DNA from: Desmodus rotundus
Taxonomy: Eukaryota > Chordata > Mammalia > Chiroptera > Phyllostomidae
Direction: 5' to 3'
Length of the DNA: 64,000 nt
NCBI RefSeq assembly: GCF_022682495.2
Contig: NC_071392.1
Location: 110,350,896 to 110,414,895 of the forward strand
Positions 34,255 through 43,999 of this stretch are shown here, in pieces (position 1 is the first letter of the stretch; each line of letters starts with the position of its first letter). The notes under the pieces are model-generated. The model was not told the origin of the DNA. It worked only from the letters and a program-made list of their open reading frames with translations, and searched no databases. A program made the translations under genes and the position numbers.

Positions 34255-35100
34255 ATAAAACCCAAACTCCTTGTTACGGCCCACAGGTAGGCCTACGCTG
34301 TCTGTCGTCGGCCTACATCTCCAACTTCATCACCTGCCACGCTCCTGCTCACTCCCCACGTTCCAGCTGCATCGAAACTATTTCTGGTCCACTCACAGGC
34401 TGCACCAGCTTCCTACTTCATGGCCTATGCACTTGTTCTTCCCTCTGCCATGGTCATTCTGCCCTTTCCACTCAATTGGCTCCTTCTCAGCCTTTTGTCC
34501 TTTAATGCCTATTCCTCAGAGAGCCCTTCCCAGGCCATGTTATCTAAAGTGATAGGGCCTGTCTCCCACTCCCAGGGGTCATTTTCTTCAGCAGCACTGT
34601 CCAATAAAAATATTTTGAAAGCCACGAACAAGCAAAATATATAACTTTAAATTTTCTAATAGTGACATGAGAAGTTTACAAGATGACATTAATTTTAATA
34701 ATATATCTTTAAGCCAATATATGGCATTATCATTTCGACATGTGACCAATATAAAATTATTAATATATTTACATTCATTTTTTCCCATACCAAATCCAGT
34801 GTGGATCTTACACACACAGCAGATCCCGATTAGAACCAGCCACACTTCCGTAAGGCACGCGTGCCCAGTGGCTCTCACACTAAACAGTGCAGTTCTATGG
34901 TATTACCTGCATACTCTTCAAAGCACTTAGCACAATGTGAGTTCTTGTTTACCCAGTTAGTCTCTCGGTACTTCCCCACCAAACTATAAGCTCCACAAAA
35001 GCAAGAACCTTGTCTGTTTAGTTCAGTGTTGTACACACTCAGTGGACCCAGTGCCTTGGATAGTAAGGGTTCGATAAATATTTGTTGAGCAAATGAATGA
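34255..35100 (+). repeat. L2 LINE 3' end split by a hAT element
   Basis: The left part (AAACCCAAACTCCTTGTTAC to GGTCATTTTC) and the right part (ATTACCTGCATACTCTTCAA, TATAAGCTCCACAAAAGCAA, TTCGATAAATATTTGTTGAG) are contiguous in L2. The hAT element at 34592-34892 lies between them. Confidence 0.82.
34592..34892 (+). mobile_element. hAT-Charlie-type MITE, complete
   Basis: Ends CAGCACTGTCCAAT and ACAGTGCAG; interior TTTAAATTTTCTAATAGTGA, TTAATTTTAATAATATATCT and CATTTCGACATGTGACCAAT match the other copies. The 8-bp flanks (TTCTTCAG and TTCTATGG) are a decayed duplication at best. Confidence 0.82.
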
Positions 35101-35309
35101 ATCTCTTCTCGCTTTAGTATCACATGGATCAACAGCTAGTCAGTCTACAACCCAAACATACATACAATTACTCATTCAACAACTCTTTTATTTCCTTTCT
35201 TTCATGTTCAAAAGGAGAAATCTCTTGGCTAGATCCCTCCCCATTGCCTATAAGGTCTGTCTCATCTCCGAGGTCAGTTCTTTGCATAGTGGCTGAAGTA
35301 GTGGCACGA

Positions 35310-35515
35310 ATATAATTGCTCACATTTACTGAATGTTTACTATTTGACAAGCATTGGTCTAAGCTTCACAAGAGACCTATGTGGTAGGTACCAACATTGC
35401 CCCCTTTTACAGATGAGGAAACCAAGGCACAGACAGGTTAAGTACTTTGTTCAAGGTTCAAAACAGAGATTCCAGGCAACATGGGGCTCCAGGCTCATGA
35501 CTCTTAATTACCTGT
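35310..35515 (-). repeat. MIR SINE
   Basis: GCTCACATTTACTGAATGTT, CCTTTTACAGATGAGGAAAC and AGGTTAAGTACTTTGTTCAA; near full-length antisense MIR. Confidence 0.85.
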
Positions 35516-35520
35516 CCTCT

Positions 35521-35859
35521 ATACTGCTGGCCCAATACAAATATGAGGCCAGCTATATCTGTAATTTTAGTAGCCAAGTTAAAAGGCGAGTAGCTACATT
35601 TAAAAGGAAACACAACCAGGTAAAATTTAAATTATTTTATTTCACCCGTTCTCCATAATGATCATTTAACCCACATGATCAATGTCATTGATATGATTGA
35701 TATAATCGTGTAGTCAACATACAAATTTTACTTCTTTCATACTGAGTCTTCAAAATCCAGTGTGATTTTACGCTTACAGTACTTCTCAGTTCAGACTAGT
35801 CCCATGTCAAGTGTTCACTAGCCACACGTGGCTAGTGGCTACAATATTGGACAGAACAG
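35521..35859 (+). mobile_element. hAT-Charlie-type MITE, near complete
   Basis: Left CTGCTGGCCCAATACAAATA; right CACACGTGGCTAGTGGCTAC then ATATTGGACAGAACAG. Interior TCTTCAAAATCCAGTGTGAT matches the family. Confidence 0.82.
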
Positions 35860-35919
35860 TTCTCCTGCCTCTGGCAAGGAGCCTCTTCAGGAAATCAAAA
35901 GAGGGAGGAAATTTTTGAG

Positions 35920-36020
35920 CTGGGAGCCAGGAGACCTCAGTTCTAATCCTAGCTCTGACTTGTTGAGTAACTTCGGAGAAGTCCTTTTTGCTCTCTGGGT
36001 CACCGTTCCCCTACAAGTAC
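35920..36020 (+). repeat. MIR SINE head
   Basis: GGGAGCCAGGAGACCTCAGT, CCTAGCTCTGACTTGTTGAG and AAGTCCTTTTTGCTCTCTGG. Confidence 0.65.
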
Positions 36021-36084
36021 CCTGAGCAAGGAGGACAGAAGATTCCTAGGAGTCCGGCTCGTGCTAGAATTCCAAACATTTCCC

Positions 36085-36290
36085 GATATCTGCAATTAAT
36101 ATGGGTACAGCTTTCTACACTTTAAAATATGCTTTCACGTCCATTCGTTGATAGAGTCCTCAAACAACCCTACTAGAGAACTATTTCTGTCTCCGATTTA
36201 AACATACAAAACCTGGGGCTCAAAGAGGGCAGAACGACTTGTCAAAAAGCCACGTAGGCAGCCAGTGGAGAAGCTGGGGCTCAAATGCAA
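36085..36290 (-). repeat. MIR SINE next to the CTNNBL1 promoter
   Basis: Antisense MIR with TTTCTGTCTCCGATTTAAAC and GGCAGCCAGTGGAGAAGCTG. It ends about 380 bp inside intron 1. Confidence 0.65.
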
Positions 36291-36669
36291 GGAAGACCGG
36301 CGCTCTCCCACAGCCACCACAAACTCAGTGGGTGGGGCAGGAGAAAGCTGAAGGGGGGCGGCTGTGAAGATGGCCTGGGGCCTTCAGAAGAGTTGAAGGG
36401 AACCAGGCCCAAGGGTAGGGCGAGCAGGAGCCCAGGCTGGAGTTGATAAGGGGCTCGAGCCTTGAGAAGGAATAAACTGAAAGAGCCCAAGAGGTTCTCG
36501 AGAGGCAATGAAGTTAAATGAGAGGCTCGGACCTCGGTGGCACGAGAAGTGAGGGGACCCGGGCCCGCGACTGAGATGACAGGAGGTGAGATGAAGGGAC
36601 TCTGATCTTGCAACCCGCGACCCCTGCCTGGGCGAGGGTACGGTCCCCCAGTTCCCTCGTCCCTCCTAC

Positions 36670-36699
36670 CTGGTAGCTCAGAAGTTCGCCCACATCCAT
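36670..36699 (-). CDS. CTNNBL1: CTNNBL1 exon 1 coding part (start codon)
   Basis: The ATG at 36697-36699 on the minus strand opens the ten-residue peptide MDVGELLSYQ, which is the known N-terminus of CTNNBL1. The codon for Gln10 ends exactly at a GTAGGA donor (36664-36669). Phase is 0 and joins cleanly to exon 2, about 30.9 kb away. The start context is GGAACC before the ATG. I chose this start because the peptide matches the family exactly; an in-frame ATG further upstream (starting MQGRKQ) would add 16 unrelated residues and lies in what should be 5' UTR. The transcribed 5' UTR probably continues through roughly 36700-36850. Confidence 0.93.
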
Positions 36700-36965
36700 G
36701 GTTCCAGGAGCAACCAAAACCGCTAACTCTTGCTTCCTTCCCTGCACTCAAACCCGAACCGGACCCGCCTGGGCAGTGATTCCAGCCACACTGCCGAAAA
36801 GAGCCGTGAGCAGGGACGCAGAGCCAATGAGGTAAAAGTGTGCGCGACCCGCGAGCCAGCCACACTGCGGTTAAAGGCAGCGCTGCCGTAAAGTGCTCTG
36901 CATTTGTGACAGCACTGCTTCCGCCCGGGGCTTGAAGGGGGCGGGGAGAGGGGCGGGGACCTGAA
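36700..36965 (-). promoter_or_regulatory. CTNNBL1: CTNNBL1 5' UTR and CpG-rich core promoter
   Basis: This GC-rich block with many CpGs lies directly upstream of the CTNNBL1 ATG. A CCAAT box is visible on the plus strand at about 36823-36830 (GAGCCAATGAGG). An ETS-like CTTCCGCCC is near 36918. Two GC boxes (GGGCGGGG type) lie at about 36939-36960. There is no TATA box, so this is a typical housekeeping promoter. The exact transcription start cannot be read from sequence; it is likely between the CCAAT box and the ETS/GC cluster. CpG richness extends weakly into the first 200 bp of intron 1. Confidence 0.75.
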
Positions 36966-37004
36966 GGAGGGCGGTCCTCTGAGTGAAAAGATCAAGGGAT
37001 CCAA

Positions 37005-37130
37005 GATTGTATTGCACCCTTCCTAAATGCGGGGCAAGATGCTGGGTGCTTCATAGTATCTCTCAGGTTCCTCCCAGTGACCTATGCAATTTTATCCTCA
37101 TTTTTACAGATAAGGAAACTAAGGCATAGA
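37005..37130 (-). repeat. MIR SINE upstream of the promoter
   Basis: GGTGCTTCATAGTATCTCTC then CATTTTTACAGATAAGGAAA and CTAAGGCATAGA. Confidence 0.7.
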
Positions 37131-37231
37131 CCTGCACTGTCCAAAACTATACCCATCAACCACATGTGGCTAACTAGAACTGGAAATATGGCTAGTATGA
37201 ATTGAAATGTGCCATGAGTGTAAATAAAATA

Positions 37232-37775
37232 TTGGATTGCCCAAAACGTCCCTTACTTTTTTTCACAAAATAAAAGACACATTTTTCATTTTCTCCAAAA
37301 CCTTTATTAATTTGGATATTTTGAGTATGTCCATTATCTCTTGCTATTAGCTTCTAGCAGGTAGAGGCCAGGAATGCTGCTAAACGTGTTCCAATGCCTA
37401 AGACAGCCCCACAGCAAAGAATTATTTGGCCAAAATGTCAATAGTACCAAGAAACTTCGCAAACCAGTTTCATTCGAGCAGTCATGGGACATTTTCCATA
37501 CACTGGACAAATCAGTTTTTTGCATTTCAATTGTGTTTTTACCTCTCTTGAAATAATAAAGTATAATACACTGAAAATGTTGTATATTTTCTTCCATATT
37601 CAATATTAAAAGGCTGCACAAAAGCTCACCAATTTTGACATTTTTTTAAATCACGCTAATGTAATAGCTGTCACAATACAATCTAACAAAATTGTTTTGA
37701 ATGAAGTTAAAGACAACTAAACACTACTAGAGCCATCTTACAGAAAAATCATAGTGGACTTTTTGGCCAACCCAG
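37232..37775 (-). mobile_element. Mariner deletion derivative with transposase remnant
   Basis: Inverted ends TTGGATTGCCCAAAACGTCC and CTGGGTTGGCCAAAAAGTCC agree at 16 of 20 bases and are flanked by TA (37230-37231, 37776-37777). On the minus strand, 37538-37597 reads EENIQHFQCIILYYFKRGKN, the N-terminal helix-turn-helix start of an HSMAR2-type mariner transposase. The catalytic D,D34D part is absent. A piece of the unrelated element MER5A lies in the middle. The copy cannot transpose by itself. Confidence 0.85.
37345..37452 (+). repeat. MER5A fragment inside the mariner
   Basis: TAGAGGCCAGGAATGCTGCT, AAACGTGTTCCAATGCCTAA, GACAGCCCCACAGCAAAGAA and TTATTTGGCCAAAATGTCAA match the right two-thirds of MER5A (hAT-Charlie). 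Its left end is missing. Confidence 0.8.
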
Positions 37776-38180
37776 TACACAGACTTTTTAGGACTTCTGT
37801 TGATTACATGTTGAAGTGATATTTTGGATATATCAAGTTAAATAAAATGTAAACTTAATTTTAAACATTCCTTTTTACTTTTTAAGTGTGGCTGGTAGAA
37901 AATGTAAATTGCATATGTGGCCCTCTTTGTGGATGGCTCCCATTGTATTTTTGTTGGATGGGGCTGTCTCAGAAAGTGTATTGTCCAAGGACATAAAACC
38001 ATTACTGGCTGAAAAGCTATTGATGATCACATTTTCCTCTTCAGGCTTCTGTTTATTCATCTGTGCAAGACCTGGTGGGAACTGGGTGATCCTGTTTCTA
38101 CCTAAGAGATATAAAAAAGGTGTTAAGCCTGTCCCTTAGTCCCCTTAGCCTTTAGCCACCTGCCCTTCATGTTCATATCC

Positions 38181-38519
38181 GTCTTAATCTGTTCAGACTG
38201 CTGTGAAAAAAAGCCATATACTGGGTGACTTATAAACAACAGAAATTTATTCGTCACAGTTCTGGAGCCTAGAAGTCCATGATCGAGGTGCTGGCAGATT
38301 TGTTATTGGGTGAGAGCCTATTCTCTTGCTGTGTCCTCACATGGCAGAAGGGGGTGGGGGAGTTTCTCTTGCCTCTTATAAAAGCACTAATCCCATTCAT
38401 GAGGGCTCCACCTTTATGACTTAATCCCCTCCCCAATGTTCCACTTTCTAATACCATCACCTTGGTTGAATTTCACCTTAGGAATTTCCTGGAGGACACA
38501 AATATTCATACCATAGTCA
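38181..38519 (-). mobile_element. MaLR LTR (MLT1A-like), antisense
   Basis: GTCTTAATCTGTTCAGACTG, AACAGAAATTTATTCGTCAC, TCTTGCTGTGTCCTCACATG and ATGAGGGCTCCACCTTTATG are the reverse of a solitary MLT1A-type LTR. No internal region is present. Confidence 0.8.
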
Positions 38520-38659
38520 TATTTATAACCATCCTCCCCAGCCCATCTTTACTGTCTCCAGTTATACAGAAATTATTTTTATTCCTCAAAGTGATAAATC
38601 CTTAGGCCACAAGTCCCACACCTTAACCAATTCTTTCTCATTCTTGAGGTCTCAAATGT

Positions 38660-38890
38660 TGCTTTCTTTAAGTAACTCAACTCAACTTCAGTCCATGTAA
38701 GCAACCTCTCCTCATTATTCTCTATCCTAGCGCCTCCTCTACTGCACATAGGTCTGCTCTTGTAATTGGTACCTAGTGGTTCATTATTTGTTTATTGACA
38801 GCCTCCTTTACTGGACTCAGGGTCCATGAGAGCAGGATTTGTATATGTCATCTTCACCACTAAATCTTAGTACAAAAAGCCTAGTACAGT
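38660..38890 (+). repeat. L2 LINE 3' end
   Basis: ACTCAGGGTCCATGAGAGCA and AGTACAGTGCCTGATGGAGG in L2 order. Confidence 0.7.
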
Positions 38891-38909
38891 GCCTGATGGA
38901 GGGGGAGGT

Positions 38910-39050
38910 TTCACAATGAGCCTTGTGGGTCATGGTAAGAAGACTAGATTATATGCTAAGAATATTGGCTCAATATTAGAAGGTTTTAAGCAGTGGAGTT
39001 TTATGATTGGGTTTATGTTTTTGTTTTTGTTTTTTTAAGAATCACCATTG
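38910..39050 (-). repeat. L2 LINE fragment, antisense
   Basis: GAGCCTTGTGGGTCATGGTA, AAGGTTTTAAGCAGTGGAGT and TTTATGATTGGGTTTATGTT. Confidence 0.75.
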
Positions 39051-39469
39051 CAATCTGCATTGAACTGGATTATTTCAGTGCCTTTTTCCCTCCTACTTAG
39101 CTGCAAGTATGGACTTCACCTTGTTTGGGGCAGCAGGATAGAGAAATGGCGGGAGTGTGCCCTTTGGAGTCGTGTGTCCTTTAGAACTACGTCCTAGTTC
39201 TTGATATGCTGGAGCCAGCTTGCATAGACAGGCTTGCATGAGCCTATGGTCAGATTTTCAAGAAGTTTGCAAGCAGATTGCCATCAGCTTGTCTGCTTGA
39301 AATCAGCCATAGTGGGAGTACTTACACCATGGAAATTAACAAATGCTACAAATCAGGGCTATTGGTTTTTCAGTGATTCTAGTCAAGGTTCCAACACATC
39401 TATCTTCCTGTGCGCCCTTGGGTAAGTTCCTTTCTCTAAACTGTGGCCTGTTCATCTGTAAGGCATTCC

Positions 39470-39590
39470 ACAAGTATTTACTGAGTGCCTACTCAATGCC
39501 AGACACAATTCTGGTTTCTGAGGATATGGAAGTTTACAAGAAAAAAAGTTCCTGCCCTCTTGCAACCTACAGTCTACTTGAGGAGAAAAC
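39470..39590 (-). repeat. L2 LINE 3' end, antisense
   Basis: CACAAGTATTTACTGAGTGC, CTACTCAATGCCAGACACAA and CTTGCAACCTACAGTCTACT. Confidence 0.75.
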
Positions 39591-39599
39591 TTAAGGGAA

Positions 39600-39800
39600 A
39601 AAAAATGTCATCATGAGCTCATTTTACAGATGTGGAAACAGAGGCAAGTGACTTTACCTCTATGTACCTGATTGCCTCACCTGCAAAGTGGGCATTAGCT
39701 GAATTTGCCTCATAAGATTGCAGGGTATTTACACGAGCTGCTGCATGCAAAGCACTTAGCACAAGCCTAGAACAGAAGAGTGGTCACTAATTGTTTGATG
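39600..39800. repeat. MIR-derived fragments, both orientations
   Basis: CTCATTTTACAGATGTGGAA (antisense) is followed by TGATTGCCTCACCTGCAAAG and AAGCACTTAGCACAAGCCTA (sense); probably two fragments. Confidence 0.55.
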
Positions 39801-40200
39801 TTAATATTATGAGGAGTGGAGTGGGAATTGGTGGGGATAAGGAGGTGGGAAAAATTAGATCATTCCTTATACCCTTTCTTTTGCAGGCATTTTATCTTGT
39901 CCGTGTGTTTTTAGAGACCAGGCCTTAAAAGAATCATAAGGGAAAACCCTTTGAGAACCATGGTTGGTGAGCACCGTGGAGTGGGGATAGCATGGTCTGC
40001 CCAAAAGGTGCCATTTGGACTGCATTCCAAGGATGAGACAAGGTTGCCAAGGGGACATGGTGGGAGACGGGCAACACAGGCAGAGGAAACGGCATCAGCA
40101 GAGACATGGAAGTTGGATCGTCTCTCGTAGACCGGTCACAGGGCGTATAGAGGGAATGGTGGGAAGTAAAGCAGGAAAGGGTAGCCGGGAAGATTATGGA

Positions 40201-40382
40201 TAGGGTTGCCGGATTTAGTGCATAAAAATATAGGACACCCAGTGAAATCTAAATTTCAGTTGAACAACAAAATTTGGTATAAATACATTCCATACAATAT
40301 TTAATAACATACTAAAAACTTTTTGTTGCTTATCCGAAACTGACACTTAACTGGGCATCCTCCATTTTATCTGGCGATTCTA
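40201..40382. mobile_element. Palindromic MITE, family not assigned
   Basis: Left TAGGGTTGCCGGATTTAGTG with GGACACCCAGT; right, inverted, TAGAATCGCCAGATAAAATG with GGATGCCCAGT. Arms of about 80 bp are imperfect inverted repeats meeting near 40290. Confidence 0.75.
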
Positions 40383-40460
40383 ATCAGAGGGGATCTCGAA
40401 TACCATATTAAGATATTCCAATTTTATCTTGATGAGAAGGTCCATTAAAAATTCCTTGGG

Positions 40461-40649
40461 GCCCTGGCTGGTGCGGCTCTGTGGACTGAGTGCCGGCCTG
40501 TGAAACAAAGGGTCACTGGTTCGATTCCTAGTCAGGGCACATGCCTGGGTTGTGGGCCAAGTCCCCAGTAGGGGGTGCACGAGAGGCAACCACACATTGA
40601 TGTTTCTCTCCCTCTCTTAGAAAAAAAGAAAAGAAAAAAAGAAAAATTA
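40461..40649 (+). mobile_element. Bat VES-type SINE
   Basis: GCCCTGGCTGGTGCGGCTCT to a short A-rich tail; box B GGTTCGATTCCTAG. Exact 10-bp duplication ATTCCTTGGG (40451-40460 and 40650-40659). Confidence 0.95.
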
Positions 40650-40684
40650 ATTCCTTGGGAACCACTCCAGAGATGAATGAGGCT

Positions 40685-40985
40685 TGGGGCTCTCATTCTT
40701 CAGGTCTCAGCTTAATGTCACCACATCAGAGGCATCTTCCCTCAAGATTCTCTTATTAGCATTCCTGACCATTCTCTTCAGAACACTTGTGATTTGTATG
40801 TCTATGCTTATTTGCTCTTGACTCATGGGGGTCTATTTCTCCTTCCATGTTCTAAGCCCCAGGATGCCAAAGATTGCTGTGTTAGTCACCACAATAGCCT
40901 CAGCACCTAACACAACACCCAGCACTTCACTGGCACTCACTAATAGTTGTTAACAAATGACCCAGTCAATCCACTGATTGATTCA
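40685..40985 (+). repeat. L2 LINE 3' end
   Basis: TCAGGTCTCAGCTTAATGTC, ACCACATCAGAGGCATCTTC and CACCTAACACAACACCCAGC. Confidence 0.82.
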
Positions 40986-41069
40986 TTCACTCCTGGCAAT
41001 GTACTATCAAATCCCTCCCTGAAATCCTGACAAAATGCTTTTCTAACTTTAAAGATAAGGAAATGGAAA

Positions 41070-41530
41070 TTTGGAAAAGCTATGTATATGCTAAGAAAAA
41101 TAAGTCAGACAGAAAAAGACAAATGCTACATGATCTCACTTGTATGTGTAATCTAAAAAAAAAAAAAAAAAAAAAAAACAACAAAGAAGGTTCAAGGATG
41201 TAGAGAACAGACTAGTAATTGCCTGAGACGGGAGTGGGAGGTGGGTGAAATGGATGAAGGGGGTCAAAAAGGTACAAATACATCATGGGGATATAATATC
41301 CAACATGGTGGCTATAATTAGTAACATCGTATTGAACATTTGAGAGTAGCTAAGAGAGTGCCTCTCAAAAGTCCTCATTACAAGAAAAAATATTTTTTCA
41401 CTATGTATGGTGATGGATGTTAACTTATTGTGGTTATCATTTTGCAATATATACAAATATAAAATTATTATATTGTAATACCCTAAACTAATATAACGTT
41501 GCATCAATTATACCTTAAAAAAAAAACCCC
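41070..41530 (+). mobile_element. L1 3' end with 3' UTR
   Basis: AAATAAGTCAGACAGAAAAA and ATGATCTCACTTGTATGTGT mark the end of ORF2, then GGTGGCTATAATTAGTAACA and TAATATAACGTTGCATCAAT mark an L1M 3' UTR. A long A run (about 41155-41178) interrupts it. Confidence 0.85.
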
Positions 41531-43045
41531 ACACCTAACAAGGGAAAAAGAAGAAGAGCTATATGCTATGCACCAAGTGGTCCAGAAACATGTGACGAGG
41601 ATGCTAATTTCAGAGTGGCATCTAGAAGAGAGGTGGGAGAAGGGCACCACCCAAGGGGCTGTATGTAACCTTTTTTAAACATGCAATGGTGAAGAATTAT
41701 CCCTTTCAGAATGCTTTAAAATAGCTGTGGCTGCCTAGGTTCCTTAAACTTTAAGATTTTGGTACTTCAAGATGCAATCAGAGTCGCTTCCTCCATCTTT
41801 CAATGCCCCAGTAAATTATTTATTGCAATAGCCTTTTAAAAAGTACCCACAAAAAACACTCATAAAGTATATCTGTCACCAATATGGAGCTCCTACCCTG
41901 CAATCATGGCTGAGTGGAAACATAGGATAGTGCCGGGAAAATCCTGGCTCCTATATTTAAGCTCTGAATGAATGGACAGTGGAAAGGGGGATATGTTTTC
42001 TGGGGAGCAGGATGCAATTTCTGAAGTTCAGGAGAAGCCCCTGTTCCCTCTGCCTCTCATTTCCAAAATCCAGGCCCCTGGTTCCTCTCTAATCTCATAT
42101 TTTTAAACAGTTGTGGAAACTGAAATGTAAAGAGCTTAGTTACTTGCCCACAGTCACGGCGTTGGTAACTGGCGCTACTCCAATCCAAGCCCGTGTGACT
42201 TACGCACTCCACAGTAGGGATGTGGGCTCAGTTAACCTTTCAAACAGTACCTACGATTCAGGCACAGATTATTACTGAGTGCTCAAGAGTAATTATTTCT
42301 CCCAGCATGCACTGGTCTCAATGAAACACGAAGAGAATTTTTGTTCTTAAATACACCGCGAGTCAAATAAGGACTCTAGAGTTATAGATATACAGTGAAA
42401 AGGAATTATTTTGGTGTTTTTTGGGGGGCATATGATAATAGAATTGGGTTAGATTTTTTTAAAGTTCTAATCTTTTAAAGATACATACTGAGATTTTTGT
42501 AGGAAATAATATGATGATTGGAATTTGCTTCAAAATAATCCAAGGAAGGGGCAGGAATGGGTGAGGATGGGAATGTGGAAGCTGGGTGATGGAGGCATTG
42601 GAGCTCATGTTATTATTCTCCTGCAACAGGTGGCAGCTGCAGTTCCAGGCACAACGACATCAAGAAGAGGAAGAGGGATCACCTTTCCCCGAGGCTTTCT
42701 CTTGGGAGGAAGGGAAAAGAATGAAAAGATGTGGGTAGGGACCAACTGTGTCCCTTGCACAATGAAAGGATTCTGTGATAAAATGTGTAGGGCTGGAAAA
42801 GCCATGAAAACTGGCTCCCAGTGGCTCATAAGAATGTAATGATTTACATAAACCCCTAATTCTGAGGGGCTCCCTTCATCGATGCCCCATACCAATGACC
42901 TTCATGAGTAGGACCGTCCAGGGATGCTTTCATAATAAGGGCTGGAAATACTAACTAAGGGTCAGTGAAAAGACACCAGTCAAGACCACTTTTAGCTTGG
43001 GAACTAAACAGGCTCCTTGACCAGTGAACTGGAACAGTTTAGCAC
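41531..43045. other. Intergenic sequence, mostly unassigned
   Basis: One antisense MIR fragment (about 42110-42230, CTTGCCCACAGTCACGGCGT) is visible. Otherwise nothing recognised. Confidence 0.45.
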
Positions 43046-43049
43046 TAAG

Positions 43050-43535
43050 GATGTGTATTAGTTACCTATTGCTGTGTAACAAGTTACTCCAAGACATGGT
43101 GGTTTAAAATAACAATGAACATTTATTATTTTGCATAGTTTCTGTGGATTGGGAATTTGGAAGCTGCTTAGCAACATAGTTCTGGACCAACGTCTCTCTT
43201 GATTGTAGTCAAGATGTCAGTCACTGCCAAGATGGCTCCCTCAGATGCCCGCAGGTTGATGCTTCCTGTTGGCCAGAAACTGCAACTCCTCACCGAACGG
43301 ATCGCTCTGTCTGGCTGTCTGAGTGTTCTAGTACCATGGTGGCTAGATTCCCCTAGAGCAAATGATCCACGAGAGATCAGGGCAGAAGTGAAAATGCTTT
43401 GTGACCTAGTCCCAAAAGTCACTGTCCATCGTTTCTGCAATATGCTATAGGTTGGGCAGACTCACCCTATTCATTGTGGGAGGGGACTGACTACACAGGA
43501 CATGAGTGACAGAAGCGAGATTCATTTGGTCCATC
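43050..43535 (-). mobile_element. Ancient LTR fragment, antisense
   Basis: GTATTAGTTACCTATTGCTG, TGTAACAAGTTACTCCAAGA and ACATTTATTATTTTGCATAG are the reverse end of an ERVL/MaLR-class LTR; the exact family is not assigned. Confidence 0.6.
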
Positions 43536-43985
43536 TCGGAAGTGGAGCCTCCAATCCCAGTCAAGCTTTCAGATGACTACAACCCCAGCTTATATCTTTT
43601 CTTAAAAAGATTTTATTTATTTATTTTTAGAGAGGGGGAATGGAAGGAGAAAGAGAGGAAGAGAAACATCAATGTGTGGTTGCCTCTCACGCGCCCCCTA
43701 CTGGGGACCTGGCCTACAACCCAGGCATGTGCCCTGACTGGGAATTGAACCAGTGACTCTTTGGTTCGCAGACTGTTGCTCAATCCACTGAGCCACGCCA
43801 GCCAGGGCCCAGCTTATATCTTGACTGCAACCTCATGAGACATGGGGAGCTAGAATCATCCAACTAAGCTGGTCCCAATGTCCTAATCCACAGAAACAAT
43901 GAGAAAATAAATGCTTTGGTATTTTTAACTTCTTATTTTTTAGATATTTGTTATGCAGCAATAGATATACAAAGTTGAAGCAGGT
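43536..43985 (+). mobile_element. MLT1-type LTR 3' part, split by a SINE
   Basis: CAAGCTTTCAGATGACTACA before the SINE joins TTGACTGCAACCTCATGAGA after it, then ACAGAAACAATGAGAAAATA and TTTGTTATGCAGCAATAGAT, the usual MLT1 3' end. Confidence 0.72.
43599..43807 (-). mobile_element. Bat VES-type SINE, antisense
   Basis: Complete copy on the minus strand: the tRNA-like head at the high end (CTGAGCCACGCCAGCCAGGG on plus), tail TTATTTATTTATTTTTAGAG at the low end. Perfect 15-bp duplication CCCAGCTTATATCTT (43584-43598, 43808-43822). Confidence 0.96.
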
Positions 43986-43999
43986 TAGGTACCAAAGAG

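Larger units (their letters stand above)
37132..37966 (-). mobile_element. hAT-Charlie-type MITE split by a mariner
   Basis: Left part CTGCACTGTCCAAAACTATA to GAGTGTAAATAAAA; right part CACAGACTTTTTAGGACTTC, GATTACATGTTGAAGTGATA and TGTATTTTTGTTGGATGGGG. Removing 37232-37775 plus one TA rejoins them in the order seen in the other copies. Confidence 0.82.

Noticed and set aside
36281..36865. 194-codon minus-strand open frame
   Set aside because: It overlaps the verified CTNNBL1 exon 1 in another frame, lies in a CpG-rich region where stops are rare and has a low-complexity composition.
37334..37621. 95-codon minus-strand frame as a possible gene
   Set aside because: Its start matches mariner transposase and its end is MER5A, so it is a transposon fossil, not a host gene.
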